A stretch of DNA of 64,000 nt. Source: Lucifuga dentata. Its lineage: Eukaryota; Chordata; Actinopteri; Ophidiiformes; Bythitidae. The position numbers and the translations under genes were made by a program. The DNA lies in NCBI GenBank assembly GCA_014773175.1, contig VXCM01003511.1:38578-102577 (forward strand). Direction: 5' to 3'. A model generated the notes under the pieces. That model was not told the origin of the DNA. It saw only the letters and a list, made by a program, of their open reading frames with translations, and ran no database searches. Positions 27,101 to 41,600 of the stretch are shown piece by piece. Each line of letters starts with the position of its first letter. Position 1 is the stretch's first letter.

Positions 27101-30100
27101 AGGGGCAGAAGCCATTTTAGGCTGGAGAGCTGGAAAACATCACAAGGTTTAAAAACAAATGAAGCTGGTTACAGATAATCTACATTTAAAAGAGTAATTT
27201 AATTTGGTGAGAAATTCATTAGGTTGTAGACCTGCCTAGGCTTAGTTGGTCTATTATAGTCAATATCATTTCTCAAGCAACTTTGTACCACCACAATGCA
27301 GCTTGTAGTGTTTAAACAAAGGGAAAGTCATTGTGTACTTTAACATATTGTGAAACAAACTGAATAATTTGCAGGTTTTTCTGAAGGTTACATATCCTTA
27401 ACAGCCGTGAAATGCTTTACACCAAAGTACAATGGCAATGCAAGAACCTTACACAACATCATCAGACCATAACAGTTACACCATGTTCTGAAGTGCTTAT
27501 CCTCAATGACCATAAATCTTGAGCTTTTCTAGCTTTTCTACTGAAACTACACTCTGACAATGACGTTAAATAAAAATATTGAAGGGGGTGGACTGTTACC
27601 ATGGCGATGAACAACATCATCAGCTCTTAAGCCATAATGCATCTTTCTTTTCTAGATAAAGATGACGTATCCTAAAGAGTACACACTTAGGGGAAAGATG
27701 TGTTTACCAAGGCTCATTTAGCCAAAAATATTGCATAAACACAAAACAAGCTCATGACTTTATCCTATATCATACTAGCAGACTGCAGGTTAAACTAATG
27801 TTGAAATCTTCACAGCACTTTATCCACAAATATTGTATGTTGATCAGACTGCAGAGAATGTTGTTTGATGTAATATTGAGTTTGAATAGAGTTTCCATGA
27901 GCTGCTTCTGACTGCATTTGCATGTGATCCATGCTTTGTGCTACTTCCAGTTCAGGCAAAACATTGTCCTTCCTTTTCTGGCATAAGGTGCTGTAGGTAC
28001 AGTGTCCACAGACTATAATGTCAGAGCTTATGATCCTTATTAGGAAACTCTGTTCTCCTGTACTCCACAAGAAGGTCAGAGGTCAGCCACAGGACAGCTG
28101 GTTGGTATTAAGGCTTAATCCCACCACTATACCCTAACCTATTCAACTCAGCTCTCTCTGCAGATTTCCACAGAAGGCTTACCATCAAGAGATATCACAC
28201 ACCAGTACGTAGGGAGTAGAAGCGGACTATAAAACCCTCTAACATGATGTGAGCATGGTGTGTATTAGCATATTTTGATGCCAATACAATTTTTTTCATT
28301 AGCCATTATATATTTATATCTGTGAATATAAATAATACTGAATGAAAACAGCCATTTGCAATGTATGATATATATATATCTATATATATATAGATATATA
28401 TATATATTTTAAGGCCTCTGTATTTAGCACTGATTGAGGCAAAATCAACTGTCTAAATGACAACAAAATAATGCTAATGTATTGACATTAATATGAATAT
28501 TAACATTAGCTACCACAAGTATGGTTGGGTTCTATTCATTTTAATTCATTAACTAATAAAATGCAGTATATATCAGTGGCAATGATGAAATAAGGTTCTG
28601 TAGTGAATTTCACTGATAAGTTAAAAGTGAATGAGCAACACTTATAGAAACACAGCATCAACTGTACAGAATAAAGGAAATCAAGTTTTACCTAGACTCT
28701 GGTCGAGCACGTACAGCTCCTTGATCTCCAGCTGTGCCAGAGATTTGTCTATTGGTAGCTCCTGGCGACTGGTGCCGTCCTTCAGGAGCAGAACATGTGC
28801 TGGGTCAAGCTCACACTTATCACAGATAACTGGCACCAGAGCCTGAAGTGGTACCAATGGGTTGACCCGGATCACTGCTTTCTGGCTACCGTGGTAGTTC
28901 ACCATCAAACGCACTGTTTTCTGGGAACAGAGACAATGAGAGACTAATATCAACAAATGGATGAGTTAAAAAGCTACAGGTATTTCAGGCACACTGTCAG
29001 ACCAACTGCAGAATTCTGCCCATATTGAAGTCACAGAAAGCAATCTTTTTTAAAAAGCTCCTCCTGACAGTGAAAATCAAAGGTAAGCATTAATCACTAA
29101 AGATATCATAAAACTGGAAGACAATCACAAGAGCAATGATTACGAGTAATATGTGGAGCGGAGAGGAACATAAAGAGAAGAGACGCTGAAACATGCAAAG
29201 ACACAATAATCAGTAACTTCAGGTTAGACTTTGCTTGTTGATAGGTGAAGGGTAATTTATTAGAATAGAAATCTTGCTCAGTACATGAGCATTAGAGAAA
29301 GTTCTTTGCTCTAAGCTAGTTGTGTGTGCACATGCAAGAGTATGTGCCCATGTGTGTCCGGCTGACCCACAACACTACATGGTGTTCTGTTATGAAGAAC
29401 AGACAGACATGCCATCTTGTCTGTCTGCCTGCCACTACAGTAGCCAAGTGGCAAACATCAGCCTGTTCAGCTTCTAGATCAGCTCTATAAAACACACACC
29501 CACACACTACTCAGTTGTCAAGAGCCTGAACAGTTCATGAAACAGCTCTTCAGTGTGTCTCCTCAATGGCTTTTTTTTTTTTATTTAAAGCAAAGTCACT
29601 TTCACATTTGGGTACAGAATTTCTACTAAATTTAAATGTATTTGGGCATCATATTGCACTACAAAATCTGTATATCATGGAAACGTATTTTAATGTTAGC
29701 TGTTGAGAGTAGCAGGGAAATGAGAGGGGAGACAGAGCGGAAAAGAGGGATGATGACAGCAGCGTCTGAAATGGTGTCAGTCTCTGGCCAGAAGCCAGGC
29801 GGGGTCAAAGGGAGAGAGAGCAGCCAGTGAGCCCTGAGAAGAGCAGAGAAATAATGCATGGTAACTAAAGGTAAGGCACTCATCAAATATTCAAACTGTA
29901 GGAGAAGAGAGGAGAGAGACAAAGTAACAGAGAGAGTATGAAAGTTCAGATATTCTACTGAGCTGTAATAATAGGCAACCAAAGGCAAAGGTACTTAGCA
30001 GTATAGACACTAATTAGTGTATGTGTTTATGCAAAAACAAAAAACAGACAGACAGAAACAGAAAAAGAGAAAGACAGAGAGGTGACAGACTGATGACACA

Positions 30101-31542
30101 CTCAGGAACTTCAGTTTCATGCTCAGCCAGTGTCATCCCAACCAGCTTCCTACCTTAGTATGCGCCCTTAATGGTTTCACTGGCCTTGCTTTCTGCCAGC
30201 AGTCAGTGGTAAAAGGTAGAGAGGGCACCAACATTACATAGAGCTAAATGTAAATATGCTACACATATGGTCCATACAAAATTGCACACAGTTTTTTAAG
30301 GCAAAAGCTCTGTTCTAGCATACTAGATGAATAAACTAAATTAAGCTGCACTGCTTCATGCAGAGCACAGCACTTAGAAAGCCAGAGTATTTTTACAATT
30401 CATGCATTCATGTCCACTATTACTGTTCAATTTGTACTAATTTGATAGTGTACGAGGTTCTTAGTTCAATGTGTCTCCAATCAAACATACATTAATCCAA
30501 TACAAGCATAGAAAAAAAAATCTGCATGTTTAAACATGCCTAAAATTGACAATAAAGCAGGCATGAAACAAAAGGAACATACATACCACTTATCACATAC
30601 ACTTTAACTCACTTCTGGCACTTTGGGTGCTGGTCTGCGCACAACTTTCTCCTCCCAGACTTTCTCCTTGATGAGGATGCAGGCCACGTTGAGGGAGCCC
30701 AGCAGTGCGTTGGGCTTGAAGCCCAGAGGCTGGCCGTCTGGCGTCAGCAGCTCCAGGGTGTGCAGTGATGGATTCAGGTGGTAGCGGCTACAGAGCTCAA
30801 CCAGCAGGTCCATCAGCGCCTTACTGAGAGAGTGAGAAAAAGAGATAGGGGAGGGGGGAGAAAGTGAAAGGGAAGGAGAGGGAGGAGGTTGGGGAGGGAA
30901 GAGTGGGTAGAGAAAGAAAGAAGTATAGAGGAGAGACGGGTGAGAGGAAGAAAGAGAGGGAGGAAGGGTTAAAGTTAAGGTTACAAATCCTACTTACCTT
31001 TTGCAGTACAGAGAGAAGTACTTAATACAACAGGCACACTCTCACCTGAAGCTCTCATAAGAATGACTGCTAATTGATAGACGAAAATGAACAACTTTAA
31101 TAGTGAGTTAGTTTCACATACACAGATTGAGGGATCGAGGGCAGTAACACTGATTTTGACATGTAGGAATTAATCAATTAATTAATTAATTTTCATTACA
31201 GTTTGTTGCTTATTATTATCTATGCATCACCACCCCAGGATGCTAAAATTATAATGAATTACATAACACAAAAATGAGCCCATATAAAGTCAGTTAGTTA
31301 CAAAATTAGTACAAATCATATGTAGAAAATTTCACAGAAATTTTAAATAAAAAGATAATCTAATGAAAAATTTTCAGAACTGCAAACAAAGGCAAAGCAA
31401 CAACAGAGGACAGAGACATGGCTTTGAATACACTGTATGTTTTTACATACAATGAAATCATAGCAGACAAACTGAAGAGTGCTTATTGATATGACAATCT
31501 ATTTAGGTCCATTAAGCCCCAGGAAAAGCTCTGAGCCTTGCT

Positions 31543-31598
<56 letters not shown>

Positions 31599-32077
31599 NT
31601 GTGTGTGTGTGTACCCCAGCTGAGGAGTCCTATAGTACTACCTGTCAATCCACAGAAAAAGAAACCAAGAGACAGTCTCCAATGTTTTCTGGGAGCAGGC
31701 AGATCATATGACAGAGCGGAGAGAGGTTCCACTACAAAGGACACCATTGACAATCAGTAACACATGGACAAAGTCTACAACTAAAACAATGTCTATAAAG
31801 TCAGCGACACCAGAGAGCAGTGCTAGTGAAAAACCTTAAGAAAATAAGTTAAAGCACCATGAAAAACCAAACTTACAGATCATGCGTTTAGAATAATAAA
31901 TCTGTCAGAGCTAAAGCCAGATTGAAAAATATAAAATGTTCAAGCTACGCTCTGTGCTGAGTTGGCGCCACATGTATCTGTCATGGTATTCATCAAAATA
32001 TCCTTTGACAGACACAAAAAAAGCAGAGGCAAGATTTACGTATATAGTCTGAAACTCCACAGGAGACAAAAAAAAAN

Positions 32078-32121
<44 letters not shown>

Positions 32122-35100
32122 TAAGTCTGTGTTGCTGCACAAAAGCATGCAGCATGCAATGTGTGTCCCTAATTATTTTACACTGTACTGCTTAAGAAAG
32201 CAAGTATTGTTATAGTAATAGTTGCTGCAATTTTTGCTGATATTGTCATTGTATTGACACTGTTTAACTACCTACACAATATATTACCCAATGGATGGGT
32301 GTTGTGAGGCTGCAGCAATATCAGCTTATATAATACTTTATCAGCTATATATAATACTTTTCTGTGTTTATGATGCCTCCACCTGTCTTATCTATGATCC
32401 AAAGAAATAGGAGCTGATGTTACTGAGCACTGTCAGCTGGTGTACCATAAATGTAGCACACCTCAAGATAAAATATAACACATTCCTCTCCCAGAACCCG
32501 ATGTGAAGCCCTGAGAGTTGTCTTATTACCGCAACAACAGATCATTTGGAAAAACCAGCTTCCTTTACTGTGCCAGTCAGAAGTAGCACAGATACACCAG
32601 CTAACCTCTGGTGTGCTTATAGCATTTGAAAGTGGCCCTTGTTGTCCTGTACCAGGGAGGAGTACTAGATTTTCTGCCCCAGAGGAGAAAGGCTCATCAG
32701 GGCAGAGAGGAGCAACAGGTCAACTTTCATCTGGCCACTCTGGGACAAAAGACTGTGCTGACACTCAGAATGGGATGCTTTGACAGTCCCGCACTGACAT
32801 AGCCATCCAAACACATGCAAAAAGTTAGTCTACTGATGAATGAAGATCACCACATAGATCGCTTTGAATCTAACATCTTGTAGAAACAATTATGATGTAT
32901 TTGATGTACTTTAAAAAATAATGAAGCTGCAGTCAATCAAAATAATTGAATAGTAACTTTAAAGCCAAAGTCAAAAAAGTCAGTTTGCAAGGTGCACAGA
33001 TCATGATGGGACAATGCATCGAGTCTGCTTTAAGATCCATCCTTCACAACCACGAAGACCCCTAAAACAGAGCAAAAATCATGGGAAAGACAGAAATACC
33101 CATCCATGCACCAAAATCCATGCATGTGTGTCTTTGTGTTTCCTCCTCTGTCCTCTCACCTGCCATCCTCAGTTACAGTCGCCTGGTGTCCCTGCGGCAA
33201 AGTCAGGCGTATCTCCACAGTGGGCCTCAGCATGTTCTCCTTGGCATCCCCGCCTGCCATTCCTCCCCCGTCGGGTTCAGTNAGTGGGCCTCAGCATGTT
33301 CTCCTTGGCATCCCCGCCTGCCATTCCTCCCCCGTCGGGTTCAGTGTTTCTGAAGATGCGGCGTGGGGCAGGTTGAGGGGCCGGTGGGGGAGGTGGAGCA
33401 CGGGCCTTCATTCTTGTGCTGGGTGAGGTCCACAGCAAAGAGAGAGGACAACGCTGTTAACTTATTGTTTGCAGTTTCCTAAATGTTTCTTTTTATTTTC
33501 AGCACATACTCTTATCTGATACAGTTATATATAGTTATACTGTTATTCCTTGATAGCCCAGCAAATGAAAGTTTGCATCCTTTTTATTTCTTGGAATAAC
33601 ATTTCTTGAATTCAGTTGCATGTGCCAAAGCCTGATGAAAACAACAGCAGCTCGACAGCACCCTGAACATCAATGATTTTTTCAACTACATAAGAGTCTA
33701 CAGATAAGACAGTTTAGTGTTAAATGAACCAGCAGCTGTTTATTCCATCTGTTCCTCTGACTTATAAGTGAATAATTTCTAATAACACCTCTCTATTATC
33801 ACCGTTAAAGCATAAAGATGTTGCATATCCAGTCACTGCTGATGGATAATAATGTCTAACATCTTTTTCAGACATACATACTGCAAAAAACTGTAAAAAT
33901 ACTAAATCACTCACGACAGTGGGGGGGTAAGAACTTTATGCTTTAAGGGTGCTATAACATGTCACTAAAACATGTCTGGGCCTCAGAAAGTCCTCAGCAC
34001 TCCTACATTTAAAAAAGACAAAAAGGATTTTGTCATATAATCCATATCTCCTTTCAGTCTTCTAATGTTGATAAACATAAACCCTTTTACATGGCTTTAC
34101 TCTGACACCACATCCGAAGTTACAAAATTTGTGGTGTCATGCATATTAATATTTGTTTAGCTCTATGAAAACCAAAACAGAGATAAAAACGCAAACCACA
34201 GTTCCTGTGGGTGGAGATGTGGTAGATGTCGTAGATGTGACTTCAGCTGCTGCCATCTGCCCATTTGACCTCCACACAACATAATCTGTAACCAGCCTGA
34301 CACAGACTGAGCTGATTTGACAGAAATCAAACACTTCTCACAGCTAACAATGACAAATGGCAGTTATATGCCAAACACTTCAGCACACACTCCCTCTCTG
34401 TCTTCTCAGCACAATATTAGCCCAAGAACAAAAAAAAACAAAAAAAACAAAAAGGACCACTCACGTCAAAAACAGTCCTCCAGTGTTGATTGAGTGTTCC
34501 AAAAGTGGTATATATCAGAGTGTTTATAGTTCCAAGGATACAGGACAGAAAGAGTGCGTGTATGTGTAATCCAGAAATTTATAATCCAGTATTCTTCAAG
34601 GTACTGTTAAGGCGAGGAGAGCAGTCAAGGAAGAATGCAGGTGAACATACCAGAGTGGGTGGACTCTAACCTGAATAAAGTTAACCATTAACATCGAAGT
34701 CAGATATCTACTAGCTCTCAGCACAGGTCCAGCAGTGTCATTGACTCATTATGCAATATAGAAGGTTGTGTTCAATAAGCTGGGACCACCTGATAGCACT
34801 TTAATTAAGGGCTTGATTGCACAAAATGTAACCGCAATAGAGACCATTTCTGCACAAAATGTAAGGTGTTTTATCTAGAACTGCATGAAATAATTCATGA
34901 ATATTTGATGAATCAAGAAGATTAAGTAAGAATATTGATGAATATTCATGAATTCATGAATCAATATTCACGAATATTTGATGAATCAAGGAGATTAAGT
35001 ATGAAGAGGATCTTGATGAGCAGCTTGGAGCTCCATGCTTAAGCCGAATGTTTTGTGTTTTTCCAGTGTGTCTTTGAAGGTAAACAAATTGGGCTCTGTG

Positions 35101-36218
35101 GAGATGTGAAACTGGGCACAGTCCAGACTCGCACAGTCAGCTAGTATACCTCTCTCCCTCTCTCTCTAGCTGTTTATCTCAACATTCTCTTTCTCTCTTC
35201 CTCTCTCACACAGGCACAAAGACTCTTTTAGGAAAAGCCTCGTCTCCCATCGAGGTTAAAGCAAGTGAGAGCAGACACGGACAGAAAGAGTGAGAGAGCG
35301 AAGAAGGAGGGATGGAGGAGCAGGAAACTCGTCTGGCACAGGGGGGCAGTAAGTGCTGAGCTGCAACAGGGACTGAGTTACAAATGGGTTGGGGCACACA
35401 CACACACACACACACACAAGGTTACTAATGGATCTTTCAGAACCACTCTGTTCTTTTCACTTGACTAAACAGCAGTAACAAGGAGATGTGTCTTTCCATG
35501 ACCCGGCTCAATCTGCTACCTTTTCTTTTGAAGTTGAAAAGCTGAGGTAATTTATGTGTAAGCCATTTATGATACTCGAATTTAAGTTTTACTTATGATG
35601 TATTCCTTTATTTTTACAGTTTTTGCAGTGACTCTCTGGGCAATCATTGCCAGTGACAACAAGATGAACAACCCATTCAGTGAAAGAAAGATCAAAAGCA
35701 AAATGATCCTTTATTATCTCCAACTGTCATAAACTCATGTGGGACAGCAGCTATGAGTTGTAAAATTATTTAATGAGTAATAAGCGTGCTTTTTTTAATA
35801 ACACTATATTAATTTAAAAGTACATCAACAATACTAGCTGTAAAACAGATGCCTAAATAAAATTTCAAAATTAACAGCATTATGATTGAAATCAGAAAAC
35901 AACTGATCAGACAATAACTTTTAAAAAAAAAGGACTAAAAAAATGTTCCAAGTATCCAGTAACAACTTTCTGTGGTTGACAGTATCAATAGCCTTTGTAC
36001 CAATAAATCAAATAAGTCATATTAATCTGTTATTAACAGTTATTGATGTTACACTTGGCATCAAAACATGCTCTTTTAGCTTTTATAGTGTGGCACTCTC
36101 ACTTACCAGAGAGAGTAAGTAATGGCTCTTAGAGCTTGGCCTATACGCAAACTAAACTACCATTCATCCTGTTTTGCTGTTTGCATGACGGCCTCATTAA
36201 CAGATAACTGTCTGCAAG

Positions 36219-36280
<62 letters not shown>

Positions 36281-36946
36281 AGACTGCCCATGACCCAAAT
36301 ACCACTTTGCTCACTACCTCATCAAGGCAAACCTGAATGCATGCATGTGCGTGTTTCTCTGTGCATATGTGTGTGAGTGTGTGTATGCGCAAAGAAACAG
36401 ATCAGTGTAAATAGAGGACAAAACTGAAATAAAAGCACTGTGCAATCAACAGGATGCATACATTAAAAACTGTCTAATACAGTGATGGAAAAGGTGTCAG
36501 ATGATTCCAAAATGTTCACAAAACTTAAATGTTCCTCAAATTATAGGGTTCACTAGGGTAGTGCAACATATAACAGATATGTGCACAGTGTGAAAACACG
36601 TACATCACACTCGGATTACACTATTTCACCACAAGGTTGTGTTATTGCATAACACTGTTCAGACACATCTTTTCTGGGGAAAAACTGATGTGTGACTGTA
36701 TTTATTCCAGCCAAGGAAACACAGCCTAAATGCTCCCACTATGGAAGCTCTGATTAAACTAACGGAATATATTGGTGGATGTTAGAGACTTTGCCCTGTC
36801 AGCACCAAGACGAGTTCCACTCATATGTGAGCCAACTTGGTTCTATAGTAATTATCTCTGAGGTATATGCTGACACTTTTCTGACATGTTCCATCTAATC
36901 TTTTCAAGAGTCTAAAAAAATAGCAATACATATATACAGAAAATAA

Positions 36947-37003
<57 letters not shown>

Positions 37004-38275
37004 TACAGAAAGGCAATACAAGTCAGCTGTGGATGTAACAAATAAAGTTGAATTATGGCAGCAGACAGGGTCACAGACATTTAAATCAGTAACTTGTATG
37101 TTGCATTTTATTTATTTGTATATTTCTTAGGTAGCATACTCTTTATTTGTATGTATTTCATAGTTGTATTTTGATGTTTTTATTTTTTTTATTGTGAAGC
37201 ACTTTGTGACATTTGCTCTTGAAAGATGCTATACAAATAAACTTTACTTACTAAGTCTGTCAGAGAGACAGTTATCAGAGACAGACAGACAGCCAGCCAT
37301 ATCCGCAGTAAGACGGGGACATCCAGTCAGAGGTGCAACATGAGATCACCTTTGAGAATGTGTTCAGACACAATAAGACGGCTAAAACAATGAGCCACTA
37401 TCCTGTAATGAAGACAAGCCTGTAGGAATGGAACTGATGAATTGGCCACAAGCACCGCACCACTGACCTATATTTACGTCACACTGCCTGTATTATAGAC
37501 AGCATACAGAATTTATTTGGAAGGAAATAAGTTTACAGTCCACACAAACAGATTTATCCTAAAACCCTCCCCCCAATAAATAAATAAATACATAAATAAA
37601 TAAAGTGTTTGTATTTTTCTTTTATTCCCTTCTTTTAAAAGCCTGTATGGGAATGTAACTTAAAGCTTTGGTTTGGGTTTACTGCTCACAGCAGTTACTG
37701 GAGCCAGAAATGCAGTAAAGGAGATTAGAGCTGAGATGAGATGGAATGAGCAAATAGTAGTGTGATCAAGCAAACATGAGCCAAAACTTTCTTCTCTTAC
37801 TGTCTGGAATGATTTAAAAAAAAAAAAAAAAAAACACTAGAAGAAGTGAAATTAGTTACCAAGACCCTCACTTCTTATTCCCAATTCTTATTATTAAAAC
37901 AAATTAGTATTTTGAGAGACCTGTTAACAATTCTGACTGAAAATCTGTGCAATCAGAGATTATTGGATTGAGGATCTAGGGGCCATTATTGGTATTGTAT
38001 TTTCTCATATTTTAGCATTTAGCTATGGAGGTGGCTTAGTCTGATCTTATAAAAAAATTAAATATAAAAACCTTCTCCTTTTCTTGCTGCCTATTAGGTA
38101 CGTATCAGCTCTGAAAGGGCGCTCCTTCTTGTGTGATCCTTCCACTGGTTTCTTCCTTATTTACTATTAAAAATGTTTTTTTATTATTATATAAGATGCA
38201 AATAGTAGAAGCATTGATCACATAAACACATCTTATCCCCGAGTGCCACTTGAACTAAACAACCATCTATCTACT

Positions 38276-38311
<36 letters not shown>

Positions 38312-38649
38312 CAGAGTCAAACCAAACCTCAGCGTGCCCACTTGAGATTCGCTCCCTATTGTGCATTGGACACACTGAAAAATTAGATCCTGGACCCTCA
38401 ACCCTCCCCTTATTTTTTGCAAGCAGACGCACACACGCACACACACACACACACACACAGATAGCTAGCATACCCCTTGGCTGTCATGGTGTCCCCATGG
38501 CAACCTATATTTACGCCACTTGACTGCAGAAGAGCATGGGCCTCTATTTAGTAGCAGCTGTGGATTTTGGACGCATGCAAACAAAGGGCGAGCGACCCAG
38601 AGAAAGAGAAACAGAAATATAAATGAGAAGGGGGAGGGAGGGAGAGAGG

Positions 38650-38684
<35 letters not shown>

Positions 38685-41600
38685 TATGGTAAAGAAGGAC
38701 AGGGGGTCAAACGTACATGCTTCAGAAGTGCGTATGGGGGACATCTGAGCCCTGTAAGTCATTTGTTTGCAGTTGCTAGGCACACAGCCTCTTAATTCAG
38801 CATATGCCCTGATGCTCAGATTACCAGCCATGTGGTTAAAACCCCACCCAACTTCATTGCTCAGAGGGCAGGTGGCACCAAACACAGTGGCTCAGAGATA
38901 ATGCCAGTCTGATCCACAGAGAAAACACTCTACAGAGGGATCCACCACAGCTAAAGCAAAGGGAAAATTAGAATGTAGAATATTAGAAAGGTGCAGTGAG
39001 GCAAAAAAAAAAATAGAATAAAATAAAATAAAAATGTAGAAATCTCTTTCTGTATATTATATTCTAACATTACATTTACAGTGAGCCTTTGTGGATGGTT
39101 TTAGGGAAAAAAAAAAAGAGACCAACTCTGATGCTTCTTTTGTAATCAAACATCATCATTGATTGGATTAACAAGATTAACATATAGTGAAAAGGAATGG
39201 TGAAAGACACATGTATATTTGCAATAAAGGCAACTAGTCACTGTAAATCCACAGAGTTATGATTACATGGGTCATGTGACAGTCTGCCAAGGCAGCAGGA
39301 TTTGAGACACCACAAGCATAGTTTTAGCACAGTCATCACATTATTCACCCAAATCACTACTGCTCCTCACATTATACATATCAGCATTTGACCTAAAGCA
39401 ATATTTAACACACCACAAACCTCAAAAACCATATTATTCACTACATAGCACCTAATTTTCTTTAATGGATTCATCTAATCATAACTAGAAATCAGTCTGT
39501 ACATGTCATTATGTGGAGTTTCATGGCAGTACACAACGCTAACAACACTTAAATGTAATAAACGTCATGAGACAGCGCCACGCATCATTTCAGTTTGTAG
39601 ACACATACTGTACAAATATACAATACTATACTTCTGTGAGAGTGGGAATGTTGTGTTTATTTATAATTATTCATAATAACAAGGTATTTGTCTTGAAATG
39701 TATCAGATTGCAAATTTATGATGGTCAATTATGACTTCTCTGCTCTTACTGAACCTGGCTTCATCTCTGTACAATCTGTGCAAGAGGAGCGCAAAAAGTC
39801 GCTACAGTTACTGTAGCAGTTGCATAACAACCCGAGGGAGATTTTTTAAAAAAAGGGTAGTACCTCAGGTGCTAAATGAATTGCTACTCCCTGGGATCAA
39901 TTAGGCAGCTCACAGTTCTTTGAAGGTTCTACATCCAGGCTTTGCTGTGATGAGCTCAGGTTGAATCAGCAGCTGCTCATCCAAGCGTCTCAGTTTCACA
40001 CCTACTTAAAGAAAAGAAACCCATTTACTAAAACACCACCTCACACCGTCTCACCCCCTCCTCTCCTAGATTACTGTGACTAGTGACACAGAGGCGTGCT
40101 GTTACAGTTTACATGTTCCCAATACTAAAATAAGAGCAGGACCAACCTATTCCACTGGAAAAAAACATGTCTTTCTTCCCTTTATGCACGATCTAAATTG
40201 CCCAAATGTGACTGACACTGCTGTTGACCTTTGTTGAGATTTTTGAGTTCTTTCCTTAGCTCTAGCATTCCCTAGCATCTCAGTTGTTTTGAAGCAATTT
40301 TGTTAACTTTCTTTCAGTCATCTCCGTCAGCCCGTTTATCACCAAAGTGATTTTCTTCTGCTTATTTCTGGTTGGTTGATGTTATGATTAAAGAGATTTA
40401 ACACTTAGTACAATCAGTGTGTGGCAGCCATCTCATTTGTTGCTAAATGAGATGGCTCTGCACTCAGCTAATGGGCTAACTCTATTTGTAACCAAAAAAA
40501 TGAGTGAGATGGTGTGACATCCAGCCCATGTCAGGATCAGGTGCAGGGCTAAAAAATACAGTAGAAAAAAGAAGAAAGTAGACCGCAGACTGAACTTAAA
40601 GCTCCCAAATTTATTGCAGCAACGTTTTGACCAACACGGTCTTCCTCAGGCAAACTTCAATGTAGTACTGAACTTGGCCATAAATAACTCTTTTTTCTAA
40701 CTCTATTTGCAACCAATATTTATTAGCCATGATTGACTCAGCTTGCAGATTTGATCCTCTGACAAATCAATGTCAGAGCAAGATCCTGCTGTCCCCACAC
40801 CCACTTTCACTGCACACACCAATTAGAATGCCAAAGTTACAAAACTGTTTAAAGTAGATTTTTCTGTACAATCTGTGGCTATACAAGGATATCAAAGGAT
40901 TTAATGGGTAATGACATTAAACAACCCCTTTTCTAAACAAATAGGAGAGAGATAAATCCATAAATGATTGAGTCTTTGGGGAGTAATTTTTTTTGTTATA
41001 GCCACAGTAGATGTATAATGTAATACATTATGAGGTGGCATTTTCACTGGGAACCAGCTGCTGTGTACAGAATGTTCCTGGGTGGCAAACAGACTCACAG
41101 GGAAGGAATGGAGGGAAAGAGGGAATCAGGCATGAGGGACTCAGCTGGCATGAAGTCCCTTATGGCTGGAAAGCAAGAAGAACGGAAATAGAAAAGGGCA
41201 GATGGGTGGAGGCTAATGGTAGAGATGGAAACGGGGAAAGATGGAATGCAGTAGCAAAAGACAGGAAATAACAATTAGTCTGTTCTCTATTCCATAAACT
41301 GCTTAAATTACAGCAAGAACCAAGCAAAAACACATTGGTTACAGTTTTTGACAGACAGGAGCAGCTTTTATGCACATCAGAATCCTTTGTCATGTGACAA
41401 AGGATTGTCATCCTTTGTTATGTCAGATGGAATGACATGATAATCTCAAATACTGATACGGTCTTTGCCAAATTCATTTTTTTTATTAGAGAAAGCCTCT
41501 GTGGTCAAACAGAATGGGAAATATATGACAAATAAAATCTGCATTTCCTTTTCCACACTTTAAAGATGTTGTAAGACTTTAAAGGACAATACCACAATTT

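Noticed and set aside
28368..28410. TATA-rich palindrome as a promoter
   Set aside because: It is a (TA)n-type simple repeat in the middle of a cobl intron with no downstream exon on either strand.
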